A DNA stretch of 64,000 bases from Oribacterium sp. oral taxon 102 (GTDB taxonomy: Bacteria > Bacillota > Clostridia > Lachnospirales > Lachnospiraceae). The stretch lies in contig NZ_JABXYT010000001.1 of assembly GCF_013394775.1 (NCBI RefSeq), forward strand, positions 262,501 through 326,500, given 5' to 3'. The notes below the pieces were generated by a model. The model saw only the letters and a program-made list of their open reading frames with translations. It was not told the DNA's origin and ran no database searches. Below are positions 55,035 to 63,965 of this stretch, piece after piece. The position numbers were made by a program, and so were the translations under genes. Position 1 is the stretch's first letter. The number at the start of each line of letters is the position of its first letter.

Positions 55035-55388
55035 TTATTCTCCTTTCGCATCGGGCTTAGGAAAGTCGATCCGGAGTGTTGTATCGAAGCAGCTGTCTGT
55101 TCCCAGATGACAGGCAGGGCCGTCCTTTCGTACGCGGAGCAGGATCGCATCCGCATCGCAGTCCGCCTCCATGGTGACGATATGCTGGTAATTGCCGCTT
55201 TGCTCCCCCTTCAGCCATAGCTTCTGTCGGCTCCGGCTGAAAAAGCAGCACAGCCCGTGCAATTTGGAGCGCTCGAAGCTCTCTCGATTCATGTAGGCGA
55301 GCGTCAGCACCCGTCCGGTATCATAATCCTGTACGATACAGGGGCATAGCCCCTGTGCATCCCATCGGATGTCCTCAGCACGAATCAT
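55035..55388 (-). CDS. hisI: Phosphoribosyl-AMP cyclohydrolase
   Basis: HisI opens the adenine ring of PR-AMP, the third step of histidine synthesis. It runs from ATG 55386-55388 (MIRAEDIRWDAQGLCPCIVQD, 117 aa). The zinc/magnesium region is MEADCDADAILLRV and GPACHLGTDSCF. The size shows that the HisE domain, fused to HisI in many bacteria, is not present. It overlaps hisF by 4 nt. Confidence 0.95.
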   Translation of the reverse strand: MIRAEDIRWDAQGLCPCIVQDYDTGRVLTLAYMNRESFERSKLHGLCCFFSRSRQKLWLKGEQSGNYQHIVTMEADCDADAILLRVRKDGPACHLGTDSCFDTTLRIDFPKPDAKGE

Positions 55389-56143
55389 AATCTCACCGAT
55401 ATCCCTTCCTGCCGAAGCTGCATTTTCAACGTCTGAATCTCTACCTCCCGGAAATGGAAGATGGAGGCGGCGAGCCCGGCGCTGATCTCCGGAAGCTCCC
55501 GGAAGAGCGTGACGAAGTCCGTGGCGCTTCCCGCGCCGCCGCTCGCGATGACGGGGACATCGACCTGTGCCTGTACTGCACGGAGGAGCTCCAGATCGAA
55601 GCCCTGCCGGACGCCGTCCGTATCGATGGAGTTGATGACCAGCTCCCCTGCGCCCTGCTGTACGCCGGCTCGGATCCAGGAGAGCGCCTCGATGCCGGTG
55701 TCGATCCGGCCGCCATATCGAAAAACATGGAACGCGCCGCCGACGCGTCGGACATCGACGGAGAGTACGACGCACTGCCTGCCGTACTTTCTTGCCGCGT
55801 CCGAAATGAGATCCGGGTTCTGCATCGCGCCGGAGTTTACGCTGACCTTGTCCGCCCCGCATTTCAGTACACGGTCGAAGTCTGCGAGGCTTCGGATGCC
55901 GCCGCCGACGGTGAGGGGAATGAAGACGCGCGAGGCGACTGCGCGGAGTACGTCGGGAAGGAGATCTCTCCCCTCGCTGGACGCGGTGATGTCATAGAAA
56001 ACGAGCTCATCGGCACCGGAGGCGGAATAGTATTCCGCGAGTGTCACAGGATCCTCTACGTCGCGAATTCCTTCGAAGTTAATGCCCTTTACGACTCTTC
56101 CGTCCCGGATATCGAGACAGGGAATGATTCTTTTGCTGATCAT
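55385..56143 (-). CDS. hisF: Imidazole glycerol phosphate synthase, cyclase subunit
   Basis: HisF uses ammonia from HisH and PRFAR to make imidazole glycerol phosphate and AICAR. The 252-aa TIM barrel begins MISKRIIPCLDIRDGRVVKG with the catalytic Asp, and carries the phosphate-binding VGGGIRSLADF and ASGGAGSATDF loops; the second catalytic Asp is in SIDTDGVRQG. It overlaps hisA and hisI by 4 nt each. Confidence 0.97.
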   Translation of the reverse strand: MISKRIIPCLDIRDGRVVKGINFEGIRDVEDPVTLAEYYSASGADELVFYDITASSEGRDLLPDVLRAVASRVFIPLTVGGGIRSLADFDRVLKCGADKVSVNSGAMQNPDLISDAARKYGRQCVVLSVDVRRVGGAFHVFRYGGRIDTGIEALSWIRAGVQQGAGELVINSIDTDGVRQGFDLELLRAVQAQVDVPVIASGGAGSATDFVTLFRELPEISAGLAASIFHFREVEIQTLKMQLRQEGISVRL

Positions 56144-56889
56144 AGCATATCCTGACCGGAGCGGGAAGGCTCCTCTTCCTTTGTGAGCGCGATCGCCTCC
56201 CGGAGGTCGACTGCGCCGAGGTACATCGCTTTTCCGAGGATCGCACCACAGAGACCGAGCTCCCGCAGTGCGCGGAGATCTGCGAGAGAGGAGACGCCGC
56301 CGCTGGCAATGATGTCGATCCCTCTGATCTCGGACAGCGTCCGGTAGAGGGTGAGATTCGCGCCCTGCATCGCGCCGTCCCGTGTGATATCGGTGGCAAT
56401 GACGGTACGGACGCCGAGAGCGCGGAGCTCCCGGATGTAGTCCGTGATTTCGACTGTGCTGTCCTGCTTCCAGCCATGCGTCGCGAGCCTGCCGTTTCTT
56501 GCATCCGCACCGACGGCGATCTGTGCCCCGTAGCGGGAAACTGCCTGCCGGAGAAAGGCAGGCTCCTCAACGGCTCTGGTCCCGAGGATGACCCGGGAAA
56601 CACCGGCGGCAAGGTAGCGGCTTATCGTTTCCATGCTGCGGATGCCGCCGCCGACCTCGACCTTGAGCCTCGTGCGCTCGAGGATGGAGAGGATGATGGG
56701 AAGATTCGGCGTCGTACCGTCCCGCGCACCCTCCAGATCGACGAGGTGGATCCATTCCGCGCCCGCTGCCGCAAGCTTCGCCGCTTTTTCCGCGGGCGCG
56801 TCGGAGCAGATTGTCATCTTCTCATAGTCCCCCTTGTAGAGGCGGACTGCCTTTCCCTCATAGAGATCGATTGCGGGCAGCAGGATCAT
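56140..56889 (-). CDS. hisA: ProFAR isomerase
   Basis: HisA isomerises ProFAR to PRFAR. The 249-aa TIM barrel begins MILLPAIDLYEGKAVRLYKGD with the catalytic Asp, has VEVGGGIRSMETI and ATDITRDGAMQG with the second Asp, and the phosphate loop ASGGVSSLADL. It overlaps hisH and hisF by 4 nt. Confidence 0.97.
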   Translation of the reverse strand: MILLPAIDLYEGKAVRLYKGDYEKMTICSDAPAEKAAKLAAAGAEWIHLVDLEGARDGTTPNLPIILSILERTRLKVEVGGGIRSMETISRYLAAGVSRVILGTRAVEEPAFLRQAVSRYGAQIAVGADARNGRLATHGWKQDSTVEITDYIRELRALGVRTVIATDITRDGAMQGANLTLYRTLSEIRGIDIIASGGVSSLADLRALRELGLCGAILGKAMYLGAVDLREAIALTKEEEPSRSGQDML

Positions 56890-57515
56890 GGCTGTACCTC
56901 CGTGAAATTTCTAAGAATCCGGAGACCGAGCTCCCCGCTCTTCTCCGGGTGGAACTGGGTCGCATAGAGATTCCCCCGCTGTACCGCGGCAGTGAGCGGG
57001 ATGCCGTAGTCTGTCTCCGCGATCACACTGTCTGCGCAGTCAAACGCTGCATAGGAGTGGACGAAGTAGACCCGGGCGCCGTCCGGGATTCCCCGGAAGA
57101 GCGGAGACGGCGGGATTTCCGGGAGAAAATGAAGCACATTCCAGCCCATGTGCGGGAGCGCGAGCCGGGTGTCCGACTGCCAGCGGCTCGGAATCGATTC
57201 GACGGAGCCATGAAGCAGGGCAAGCCCCTCATGCTCTCCGAACTCAAGCCCACGCTCGAAGAGAAGCTGCATTCCGACACAGATCCCGAGCAGTGGCTTG
57301 CCGCCTGCCGCCTGTTCTCTGATGAGCGAGAAGAGCCCGCTTCCCCGGAGCTTCGCCGCCGCGTCGCCGAAGGCGCCGACCCCCGGCAGGATCAGACGCT
57401 CCGCGGCGGCGATCTCTGCAGGCTTCCGGGTGACGATGCTGTCCGCGCCGATGGCGGACAGAGAGGAGCGGAGGGAGAAGAGATTTCCCACGCCGTAATC
57501 GAGAATCGCGATCAT
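56886..57515 (-). CDS. hisH: Imidazole glycerol phosphate synthase, glutaminase subunit
   Basis: HisH releases ammonia from glutamine for HisF. In 209 aa the class I amidotransferase triad is visible: Cys in LLGICVGMQLLFE, and His/Glu in QFHPEKSGE. The N-terminus [19 protein letters not shown] is typical. It overlaps hisD and hisA by 4 nt, keeping the two synthase subunits in one unit with HisA. Confidence 0.97.
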   Translation of the reverse strand: MIAILDYGVGNLFSLRSSLSAIGADSIVTRKPAEIAAAERLILPGVGAFGDAAAKLRGSGLFSLIREQAAGGKPLLGICVGMQLLFERGLEFGEHEGLALLHGSVESIPSRWQSDTRLALPHMGWNVLHFLPEIPPSPLFRGIPDGARVYFVHSYAAFDCADSVIAETDYGIPLTAAVQRGNLYATQFHPEKSGELGLRILRNFTEVQP

Positions 57516-58789
57516 AGCTTTTCGAAACGGATATCCACCGCCCTCCCATGCGCTGTGAGTCCCTCCTGCCTTGCAAAGAGGCTGACCTTCCGGTGCTCCC
57601 GCCGGAGCGCATCCTCGGTATAGTAGCTGAACTGCATTTTCTTCACGAAGTCATCCACTGAGAGCGGAGAGGCGAAGCGCGCGGTTCCGCTGGTCGGGAG
57701 AGTATGGTTCGGACCGGCGAAGTAGTCGCCCACCGGCTCCGGGCTGTACCTGCCGAGAAAGACCGAGCCTGCGTTCCGTATCTTCGGCAGATAGTCGAAG
57801 GGATTCTCCACGCAGAGCTCGAGGTGCTCCGGCGCGAGGCGGTTCGCGAGCGCAATTCCCTCCCGAAGCTCGGAGACGAGGAGGATTCTGCCGTTTCGGT
57901 CAATGGAGGCACGGGCGATTTCCTCTCGCCGGAGCAGCGGGAGCTGCCGTTCCAGCTCCGCCTGTACCGCCGCTGCGAGCGAAGGGGTGTCCGTGATCAG
58001 TACGGCGCTTGCCATCCGGTCATGCTCCGCCTGCGAGAGGAGATCTGCAGCGACCCATGCGGGATCGGAGTGCTGATCTGCGATGACCAGCACCTCGGAG
58101 GGGCCGGCGACCATATCGATGCCGACCTGCCCGAAGACCTGCCGCTTCGCCTCGGCGACGTAGGCGTTGCCCGGGCCGACGATCTTATCCACCGACGGGA
58201 CGGATTCGGTGCCGTAGGCGAGGGCGGCGACTGCCTGCGCGCCGCCGAGCTTGTAGATTTCCGTTACGCCCGCAATATGCGCGGCGGCGAGGATATTCGG
58301 ATTAACGCTGCCGTCTCCCGCAGGCGGCGTCACCATGACGATGCGGGAAACGCCTGCGATCTGCGCAGGTATCGCGTCCATCAGCACGGTGGAGGGATAG
58401 GCGGCGGTGCCGCCCGGCACATAGATGCCGACAGTCTTGAGCGGCAGCACGCGCTGGCCGAGGAGCACGCCCTCCCGTGCTTCCGTGAGATAGTTGCTCC
58501 GGCACTGATTGCGGTGGTACGCTCTGATATTTTCGGCTGCCTCGCGGAGCACCGAGAGGAATGCCGGATCGGCTGTCTGCATCGCTGCGGCGAGCTCCTC
58601 CGCAGCGACCCGGAAGGAGGCGGGAGAGATTCCGTCGAAGCGGGAGGAATAGTCGCGGAGCGCCTGATCGCCGCGAGAGCGTACCTCGGAGAGGATTTCC
58701 CGCACGGCGGCGGAGACATCCTCTGTGTCCGTTTCTCGTCGAAGGATCTCCTCCTCGGGGAGCTTCCCCATTTTCATAATCTGTATCAT
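57512..58789 (-). CDS. hisD: Histidinol dehydrogenase
   Basis: HisD oxidises histidinol to histidine in two NAD-linked steps. The start is ATG 58787-58789 ([15 protein letters not shown], 425 aa), with AAGGAGG 5 nt upstream; the frame is open to 58834. Visible motifs are [43 protein letters not shown] and [29 protein letters not shown], which contains zinc and catalytic ligands. Confidence 0.96.
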   Translation of the reverse strand: MIQIMKMGKLPEEEILRRETDTEDVSAAVREILSEVRSRGDQALRDYSSRFDGISPASFRVAAEELAAAMQTADPAFLSVLREAAENIRAYHRNQCRSNYLTEAREGVLLGQRVLPLKTVGIYVPGGTAAYPSTVLMDAIPAQIAGVSRIVMVTPPAGDGSVNPNILAAAHIAGVTEIYKLGGAQAVAALAYGTESVPSVDKIVGPGNAYVAEAKRQVFGQVGIDMVAGPSEVLVIADQHSDPAWVAADLLSQAEHDRMASAVLITDTPSLAAAVQAELERQLPLLRREEIARASIDRNGRILLVSELREGIALANRLAPEHLELCVENPFDYLPKIRNAGSVFLGRYSPEPVGDYFAGPNHTLPTSGTARFASPLSVDDFVKKMQFSYYTEDALRREHRKVSLFARQEGLTAHGRAVDIRFEKL

Positions 58790-58905
58790 AGCATCCTCCT
58801 TGTGCGGTGTGTGGCGTTCGTCTGTGATTTCCATGCTGCAGGAGCTTCAAAGTCTGGTATCGAAGCTTTCGGTTCTTTCGACATGCGGGGGCAGTCTGTG
58901 CTTCT

Positions 58906-59538
58906 TCACTTCTGTTCCATAGCGCCCCCTCGGAGTGCTTCCCGCATGCAAAGGATCTCCTCCCGGTGAAACTGCCAGCTGACTTTATTCGCGATGAAGC
59001 GGGCGCTGACAGGGACGACCTCTGAGAGAACTGTCAGATCGTTATCCCGGAGCGTGGAGCCGGTCTCTACGAGGTCGCAGATCACGTCGGAGAGTCCGAG
59101 CAGCGGCGCGAGCTCGATTGAGCCGTGGAGCTCGATAATATCGATCTCCCGCCCTCGCTCTTCGTAGTAGCTCCGCGTGATATGCGGAAACTTCGTCGCC
59201 ACGCGGAGCGTGCGGAGATGCTCATCATAGAAGTCCTCCGGACCGCAGATGCACATCCGGCATTTCCCGAGCTTTAGATCCAGGAGCTCGTAGACCTCCG
59301 GACGATACTCGAGCAGGATGTCCTTCCCGGCGATGCCGACATCCGCCGCGCCGCGCTCGACATAGATCGGCACATCGCTCGGCTTCACGGAGAAGTAGCG
59401 CACGCCGCGCGCTGTGTTTTCAAATACCAGCCTGCGTGTATTCTTTTCCAGAATTTTCGGGCATTCGTAGCCCGCCTTTTCGAGAAGGGCGTAGACCTGA
59501 TTTCCCAGACGACCCTTCGGGAGCGCGACATTTATCAT
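58906..59538 (-). CDS. hisG: ATP phosphoribosyltransferase, short form
   Basis: HisG couples ATP and PRPP in the first, feedback-controlled step. The start is ATG 59536-59538 (MINVALPKGRLGNQVYALL, 210 aa), with GGAGG about 10 nt upstream. The short form lacks the regulatory domain and works only with HisZ, encoded immediately upstream and overlapping by 4 nt. The PRPP-binding loop region ICDLVETGSTLRDNDL is intact. A 116-nt gap follows before hisD. Confidence 0.96.
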   Translation of the reverse strand: MINVALPKGRLGNQVYALLEKAGYECPKILEKNTRRLVFENTARGVRYFSVKPSDVPIYVERGAADVGIAGKDILLEYRPEVYELLDLKLGKCRMCICGPEDFYDEHLRTLRVATKFPHITRSYYEERGREIDIIELHGSIELAPLLGLSDVICDLVETGSTLRDNDLTVLSEVVPVSARFIANKVSWQFHREEILCMREALRGGAMEQK

Positions 59539-60596
59539 AGATTTTCTGCCTCCGCTATACTGAGAACCCGACACGCGGGGAAGCGCCGTGCCGCTGAGAG
59601 CGAGGCATGCGGGACGGTACGGACAGAGAAGCCGCGTGCCCGCAATGCTCCGGCGGCTGCTGCGAGCCGTTCGGCTGCATCCTCCTCCGTGTAGGAGAGC
59701 AGCAGCGTTTCCTCCTGCTTCCTCTCTGCCGGAAGATAGTTCAGGGCGAGATCCATGTAGACAGCGAAGCCTATGGCACCGGTGTCCTTGCCCATTTTCC
59801 GCGACAGACGGTCGTAGCGCCCGCCGGACAGGACAGGGAAGGGAATTCGGGGAACTGCGCCCTGAAAGAGGATGCCGTTATAGTAGTCCATCGAATTGAT
59901 CAGAGAGAAGTCGAGATAGACCCGCTCCGCGATGCCGAAGACGGACAGCAGACGCTGGAGCGCCCGGAGCGCAGGAATGCGCTCCGGGGCACAGTCACGG
60001 AGCAGTGCCTCAGGAAGCGCCTCGGACAGCGGGCAGTAGAGGCCGATCAGCGCCCGGAGCCGTGTTGCAAAGCACTCGGGCAGCAGTCCCGCCGCCTGCT
60101 TCTGTTCGATCGCGCTGCTGTTTTTCTCAGAGATGTCCCGCAGCAGCTCCCGCCGCAGCCTCGAGGAAAGTGCAGCCTGCACGAGCAGCGCGTCGAGGAG
60201 CCCGAGGTCGGAGATCCGGAGGATATAGTCCGGCGAGAGCAGGGCGAGCGTACGGGCGGCAAGCGCCAGCATTTCTGCCTCCTCGTAGAGAGAGATCGTC
60301 CCGATGCACTCGACACCTGCCTGCGGGATCTCCCGGTAATGCCCGTCCTTCGGGCGGTAGACATTCTCATGGTAATAGAGCTTATCGAAGCCGTCGTTGT
60401 TTTTCAGGATGGACAGCGTGATATCTGGCTTCAGCGCGAGGAGGGTGCCGTCGAGATCCGTGAAGGTGATAAGCTGGGAGCTCTTCAGGAAGTCCCTGTT
60501 CTCTGCATAGAAGTCATACGCCTCGAACTTGGAGAGGCGGAAACGACGATAGCCCCAGCTTTCGAAGAGCGCATTCAGTTTTTCTTCCAGAAGCAT
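59535..60596 (-). CDS. hisZ: ATP phosphoribosyltransferase regulatory subunit
   Basis: HisZ is a histidyl-tRNA-synthetase-like protein without ligase activity that completes the octameric transferase with short HisG and senses histidine. The 353-aa protein retains class II synthetase traces such as FTDLDGTLLALKPDITLSI and SGGRYDRLSRKMGK. The C-terminal anticodon-binding domain is replaced by a short Rossmann-like tail with SYTEEDAAERLAAAAGALRARG. Confidence 0.93.
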   Translation of the reverse strand: MLLEEKLNALFESWGYRRFRLSKFEAYDFYAENRDFLKSSQLITFTDLDGTLLALKPDITLSILKNNDGFDKLYYHENVYRPKDGHYREIPQAGVECIGTISLYEEAEMLALAARTLALLSPDYILRISDLGLLDALLVQAALSSRLRRELLRDISEKNSSAIEQKQAAGLLPECFATRLRALIGLYCPLSEALPEALLRDCAPERIPALRALQRLLSVFGIAERVYLDFSLINSMDYYNGILFQGAVPRIPFPVLSGGRYDRLSRKMGKDTGAIGFAVYMDLALNYLPAERKQEETLLLSYTEEDAAERLAAAAGALRARGFSVRTVPHASLSAARRFPACRVLSIAEAENL

Positions 60597-60652
60597 ACCG
60601 TTTCCTTTCTGCGCCGCGGCGCTGTCGGAGAGGGAAGCGTACCCGGGCTTTC

Positions 60653-61252
60653 CTACAGCGTTCCTTTGCTGGAAGGGATCCGATCCCGGAAACGGCTGTC
60701 CATAGAGACCGCGAGCCGCAGCGCCCTGCCGAGCGCCTTGAAGCCTGCCTCCGCGATATGGTGAGAATTTCTTCCCGCGAGCTGCCGGAGATGCAGGGTG
60801 ATTTCGGCATTCATGGCGAAGGCGTTCATAAATTCCTCGATAAGCTCGCTGTCAAAACGGCCGATTTTCTCTGTAGGGAGGTCGAGCGCGTAGTGGAGTC
60901 CGCCTCGTCCGGAGAGGTCGAGTGCACAGAGCACCAGACTCTCGTCCATCGGGAGCAGGCAGCTTCCATAGCGCTGTATGCCCCGCTTGTCGCCGAGTGC
61001 TTCCCGTACAGCCTGTCCGAGGGCAATGCCGATATCCTCGACGGAGTGATGGTCGTCGACCTCGGTGTCTCCGTCACAGCTTAGCCGCAGCTCGATGCCG
61101 CTGTGACAGGAGAAGAGCGCCAGCATGTGATCGAGGAAGCCGATGCCGCTTTCAATTTGCGAGCTCTCTGCATCACCGTCCAGATCGAGAAAGAGCCGGA
61201 CATCGGTTTCCCTCGTGCTGCGGCGCTTCTCCGCCGTCCGTGCTGTCTTCAT
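60653..61252 (-). CDS. hisB: Imidazoleglycerol-phosphate dehydratase
   Basis: HisB removes water from imidazole glycerol phosphate using manganese. The 199-aa, single-domain form has DHHSVEDIGIALGQA and NSHHIAEAGFKALGRAL metal sites and GFLDHMLALFSCHSG. It has a strong ribosome site (AAAGGAGG) before ATG 61250-61252. It is separated from hisC by 103 nt that include a dispersed repeat. Confidence 0.97.
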   Translation of the reverse strand: MKTARTAEKRRSTRETDVRLFLDLDGDAESSQIESGIGFLDHMLALFSCHSGIELRLSCDGDTEVDDHHSVEDIGIALGQAVREALGDKRGIQRYGSCLLPMDESLVLCALDLSGRGGLHYALDLPTEKIGRFDSELIEEFMNAFAMNAEITLHLRQLAGRNSHHIAEAGFKALGRALRLAVSMDSRFRDRIPSSKGTL

Positions 61253-61320
61253 AGGAGACCTCCTTTTTATCTGTCTTCAGGCTGCCGAGTCCCACGAGAG
61301 TGCCTTTTGAGGCACACGCC

Positions 61321-61358
61321 CATGGCACGTGCGTCATGAATAAATCAGTGTTTCCCTA
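61321..61358. repeat. Dispersed repeat end overlapping the hisC stop codon
   Basis: CGTGCGTCATGAATAAATCA followed by GTGTTTCCCTAG resembles the sequences at 32461-32490 and (inverted) 2596-2640. The final TGTTTCCCT matches the TIR of 38591-38738 with C-to-T change. The hisC stop codon lies within the repeat end. A GTGCC-TTTTGA-GGCAC hairpin is just beyond it. Confidence 0.5.
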
Positions 61359-62423
61359 GCAGTCTTCGAGGAGCTGTGCGAGCGTCTCGACCAGCCGCTC
61401 CATTTCTGCCTGCGTCCCGATGGTGATGCGGTTATAGTCCCGGGTGCGCTCTGCCGGAAAGTGCCGGACGAGGATTCCTCTCTCCCGCAGCGCGAGTGCG
61501 AGTGCCCTGCCGCCAAGCTGTCCGGAGCGGGCGAAAACGAAATTGCCGAGGCTGTCTGCTGCGGTGAAGCCGAGCTTCCGAAGCTCTCGCAGCGTCCATT
61601 CACGAATTCCGATGATTTTCCGGCAGTTTTCCGTGTAGTATTCCGGCTCCCGCAGCGCGGCTTCCCCTATGAGCTGGGACAGCGTGCTGATATTGTAGGG
61701 ATTTCTGGAATTCCGGAGCCGCTCCAGATCCTGTATCAGCGGAGGGGAGCCGGCGGCGAAGCCGATTCGCGCGCCCGCAAGAGAGCGGCTTTTCGAGAAG
61801 GTCCGACAGACGACGAGATTCTCATATTCCCGGATCAGCGGCAGCGCGGATTGCCCGCCGAAGTCAACGTATGCCTCGTCTATGATGACGACATGATCCG
61901 GATTCCGGGAGAGCAGCGCGCGGATTTCTGTCTCCCCGAGGGCGAGCCCGGTGGGGGCGTTTGGATTGGCGAGGACGATACAGCGGTCATTCCTCTGATA
62001 ATCCGAGGGATCGATGCGGAAGTCCTCCCGTACCGGCGTCACGCGGGCATCGAGCCGATGCAGCTCCGAGAGAACGGCATAGAAGCCATAGCTCACATCC
62101 GGAAACTGGATGCTGTCCTCGGCAAATGCCATGAAGCAGAGATCCAGCGCCTCATCGGAGCCGGCGGTTGGACAGAAGCAGTCCGCGGAGAGCCCGAGCT
62201 CTTTGAAGTGCTGTGCCAGTGCGGCTTTCAGTACAGCGTTGTCCGGATCCTCGTAGAGACGGAGATCTGCGGCCGCAGCGCAGGACAGCGCCGTCTGCAC
62301 CTCGGGACCGGGCGGAAAGGGAGATTCATTCGTATTCAGCTTTAGATATTTTCTATCCTTCGGCTGCTCTCCGGGGACATAGGGGCAGAGAGAGCGGTAG
62401 CGGGAATTGAGGAAGACTGACAT
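61356..62423 (-). CDS. hisC: Histidinol-phosphate aminotransferase
   Basis: HisC transfers an amino group from glutamate to imidazole acetol phosphate with pyridoxal phosphate. The start is ATG 62421-62423 (MSVFLNSRYRSLCPYVPGEQ, 355 aa), with AAGGAGGG upstream; the frame is open to 62555 across the promoter. The substrate loop LKLNTNESPFPPGP, IIDEAYVDFGG and the PLP lysine in TFSKSRSLAGARIGFA are intact. It is the first gene of the his operon. Confidence 0.96.
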   Translation of the reverse strand: MSVFLNSRYRSLCPYVPGEQPKDRKYLKLNTNESPFPPGPEVQTALSCAAAADLRLYEDPDNAVLKAALAQHFKELGLSADCFCPTAGSDEALDLCFMAFAEDSIQFPDVSYGFYAVLSELHRLDARVTPVREDFRIDPSDYQRNDRCIVLANPNAPTGLALGETEIRALLSRNPDHVVIIDEAYVDFGGQSALPLIREYENLVVCRTFSKSRSLAGARIGFAAGSPPLIQDLERLRNSRNPYNISTLSQLIGEAALREPEYYTENCRKIIGIREWTLRELRKLGFTAADSLGNFVFARSGQLGGRALALALRERGILVRHFPAERTRDYNRITIGTQAEMERLVETLAQLLEDC

Positions 62424-62492
62424 CTTTCCCTCCTTGCAATCAAACACATGCCTCTTCTTTACAGGGCACATAAGTTTTGCGAGACAACTCGA

Positions 62493-62510
62493 TATCACTT
62501 TAATTTGATA
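62493..62510. promoter_or_regulatory. Palindromic operator candidate in the his leader
   Basis: TATCACTTTAATTTGATA has TATCA/TGATA arms around 8 bp. It lies about 17 nt downstream of the his -10 box, where a bound repressor would block transcription. No matching regulator gene is nearby. Confidence 0.5.
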
Positions 62511-62526
62511 ATGTGTTATAGTGAAC

Positions 62527-62555
62527 AGCATAACGTATTTTTCATGGCTTGTCAA
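62527..62555 (-). promoter_or_regulatory. Likely promoter of the his operon
   Basis: On the minus strand TTGACA (62550-62555) and TATGCT (62527-62532) are 17 nt apart, about 105 nt before hisC. No T-box features were recognised in the leader. Confidence 0.8.
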
Positions 62556-62566
62556 TCGAAAGCTTC

Positions 62567-62659
62567 TGTGGATTCCGCAATGTGCAAAAGTGCAAAACTA
62601 TGTGGACAATTCCTGCCGAGCCCGAAAATATGCGGAGAAAGAGAGGCGGCTTGTCCACA
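62567..62659. other. DnaA-box-like motifs between hisC and the BMP gene
   Basis: TGTGGACAA (62601-62609) and TTGTCCACA (62651-62659) form a 9-bp inverted repeat 41 bp apart, and TGTGGATTC lies at 62567-62575. Each is one or two bases from the DnaA box. They could be accessory DnaA sites or an operator of an unknown regulator. The remainder of this 426-bp gap shows only the two promoters. Confidence 0.45.
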
Positions 62660-62738
62660 TTTTCTGCACAAATCCGCTGCTGAGGCAGTGACAGGCACGA
62701 GTTGGAGGGACAAAATGGCATGAAAATTCTTTTCCGGC

Positions 62739-62767
62739 TTGCTTTGCGGGAGAGTTTTCTTTATAAT
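62739..62767 (+). promoter_or_regulatory. Likely promoter of the BMP lipoprotein gene
   Basis: TTGCTT (62739-62744) and TATAAT (62762-62767) are 17 nt apart, about 80 nt before the start codon. Confidence 0.7.
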
Positions 62768-62849
62768 ATTGATGCATGAGTCCCCGTCAGGCGGCATGGA
62801 GCCGCCGTGTATATACGGACGGATACGGCATTTTAGGAGGAAAAGTATC

Positions 62850-63965
62850 ATGAAGAAGAGAATTCTGGCAGCTGTTATGGCGGCTGCAATGACAGCGTCT
62901 CTGGCGGCATGCGGTTCTTCGAATGCGACGAACAGCACGAGCGCGGCGGCTTCGCAGGCGGAGAGCACTGCTGAGACGGCTAAGGAAGAGACGAGTACAG
63001 CCGGAGCAGGTGCAAACAAGGACGCCTCAGATATCAAGATCGGCATCATCACCGATACCGGCGGCGTAAACGACGGTTCCTTCAACAGCTCTGCATGGCA
63101 GGGACTGCAGAGGGCGGAGAAGGATTTCGGGGTGCAGGTGAGCTATCTCGAGTCCCATACGGATGCGGACTACAAGCCGAATATCGAGAACTATGTGGAT
63201 GAGGATTATGACATGATCATCTGCATCGGCTATGCGCTCGCGGATGCGCTGAAGGAGGAGGCGGAGGCGAATCCGGATAAGAGGTTCGCGATCGTGGACG
63301 ATTCCTCTCTCGCAGATGAGGCGAACGTAACCTCTCTGATGTTCGAGCAGGCGCAGGCATCCTATCTCGTAGGCTATGTAGCAGGCAAGACCACGAAGTC
63401 CAACACCGTCGGCATCGTTCTCGGCATGAGCACGGATCTGATGAACCAGTTCGGCTACGGCTATACGGCGGGCGTGCTGGATGCCAATCCGGATGCGAAG
63501 GTGCTGCAGAACAATGCGAATTCCTTCTCGGATACCGCAGTAGGAAAGACCGCAGCCAACAACATGGTCGCACAGGGCGCGGACGTGATCTTCCATGCGG
63601 CAGGCGGCACCGGACTCGGCGTAATCGATGCGGCGAAGGAGGCGGGGATCTGGGCGATCGGCGTAGACTCCGATCAGAGCTCCATCGCACCGGAGACCAT
63701 CCTGACCTCTGCGATGAAGAGAGTGGACAATGCCGTTTATGACGTGGCGAAGGCTACCGCCGACGGCAGCCTGACAGCAGGCGTGAAGACCTATTCTCTC
63801 GCGGACGAGGGCGTGGATCTGGCGCCGACGACCGACAATATTGATCCGGCTGTCCTCAAGGAGGTACAGGAGGTCAAGGCAAAGATCGTTTCCGGTGAGA
63901 TCAGTGTTCCGAAGACCAAGGCGGAGTTCGAGGCGAAGTACGGTGACGTTTACGAGCTCGACTGA
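62850..63965 (+). CDS. BMP/PnrA-family substrate-binding lipoprotein
   Basis: This is the binding protein of a nucleoside- or purine-type ABC importer. The start is ATG 62850 (MKKRILAAVMAAAMTASLAAC, 371 aa), with TAGGAGG about 8 nt upstream. A lipobox Cys at about 21 is followed by an Ala/Ser/Thr/Glu linker. The PnrA/Med fold shows GIITDTGGVNDGSFNSSAWQG, TSLMFEQAQASYLVGYVAG and HAAGGTGLGVIDAAKE. The matching ATPase and permease genes would be expected just beyond the window. Confidence 0.93.
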   Translation: MKKRILAAVMAAAMTASLAACGSSNATNSTSAAASQAESTAETAKEETSTAGAGANKDASDIKIGIITDTGGVNDGSFNSSAWQGLQRAEKDFGVQVSYLESHTDADYKPNIENYVDEDYDMIICIGYALADALKEEAEANPDKRFAIVDDSSLADEANVTSLMFEQAQASYLVGYVAGKTTKSNTVGIVLGMSTDLMNQFGYGYTAGVLDANPDAKVLQNNANSFSDTAVGKTAANNMVAQGADVIFHAAGGTGLGVIDAAKEAGIWAIGVDSDQSSIAPETILTSAMKRVDNAVYDVAKATADGSLTAGVKTYSLADEGVDLAPTTDNIDPAVLKEVQEVKAKIVSGEISVPKTKAEFEAKYGDVYELD

